From positions 1-39,402 of the forward strand of contig CANFEH010000005.1 of the NCBI GenBank assembly GCA_947445855.1: 39,402 nt of DNA. The letters are read 5' to 3'. The translations under genes were made by a program, and so were the position numbers. This document shows positions 39,178 through 39,402 of this stretch, piece after piece (within the stretch, counting starts at the first letter, position 1; each line of letters opens with the position of its first letter). Under the pieces are notes generated by a model. The model searched no databases, had not been told where the DNA came from, and saw only the letters and a program-made list of their open reading frames with translations. Source of the stretch: Zetaproteobacteria bacterium. GTDB lineage: Bacteria; Bdellovibrionota_B; Oligoflexia; Oligoflexales; Bog-1112.

Positions 39178-39402
39178 CGATACCGACTCCTAAAAGAATT
39201 GAATAAGGAAATTTTCCGTTAAAATTAAGAGCATCCGTGTTGTTAGCTGTTTTTGCTGCGGATCCACCGATTAAGTTAATGTAGAACCTAGCTTCTGATA
39301 GTAAATAAAAAAATGTTCCAAGCTTTAGCTTCAAACCAAGACCTGTGTGGATATGAGTGGAAATAAGAGAAGTCGAAATCCCTGCTTTTAGAAGTCCATG
39401 AA
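39167..39402 (-). CDS. C-terminal end of outer-membrane beta-barrel-like protein, truncated by window edge
   Basis: Own translation: HGLLKAGISTSLISTHIHTGLGLKLKLGTFFYLLSEARFYINLIGGSAAKTANNTDALNFNGKFPYSILLGVGIDVG*; stop overlaps the TPR gene start (ATGTTGGCTAA). Confidence 0.55.
   Translation of the reverse strand, partial: HGLLKAGISTSLISTHIHTGLGLKLKLGTFFYLLSEARFYINLIGGSAAKTANNTDALNFNGKFPYSILLGVGIDVG

Noticed and set aside
1-39402. CRISPR array, insertion sequences, prophage, toxin-antitoxin or defence island
   Set aside because: No regularly spaced repeats, transposase/integrase motifs or defence-type proteins were found on either strand.

Overview
AT-rich 39.4 kb bacterial window, densely coded on both strands, with no rRNA, recognisable tRNA, CRISPR array or transposase. 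Content is mostly housekeeping: prfB (with a programmed +1 frameshift that the ORF track splits), leuS, argS, fabI, rnhA-like, pdxH, hemJ, ctaA/COX15, udk, comM-like, mlaE-like, yheU-like, a PiT transporter and the prkA-yeaH-spoVR module. A Tlc/NTT-type nucleotide transporter suggests a host-associated or intracellular lifestyle (inference). Items most worth a second look: (1) a translationally coupled operon at the right edge encoding an outer-membrane beta-barrel, a TPR protein and a protein that reads as a natural FliF(C-terminal part)-TM-FliG fusion; (2) a long inverted repeat that would sequester the Shine-Dalgarno and AUG of pdxH; (3) a NuoL/MrpD-like membrane protein paired with a SulP transporter and apparently lacking the usual TM5 glutamate; (4) a methyltransferase/ATP-grasp (D-Ala-D-Ala ligase-like) fusion at the left edge that is absent from the ORF track; (5) interleaved inverted repeats with pseudoknot topology ahead of the PiT gene; (6) an RNase HI whose hybrid-binding domain appears to be at the C terminus. 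All assignments come from reading the sequence and remembered family motifs; no searches were run.
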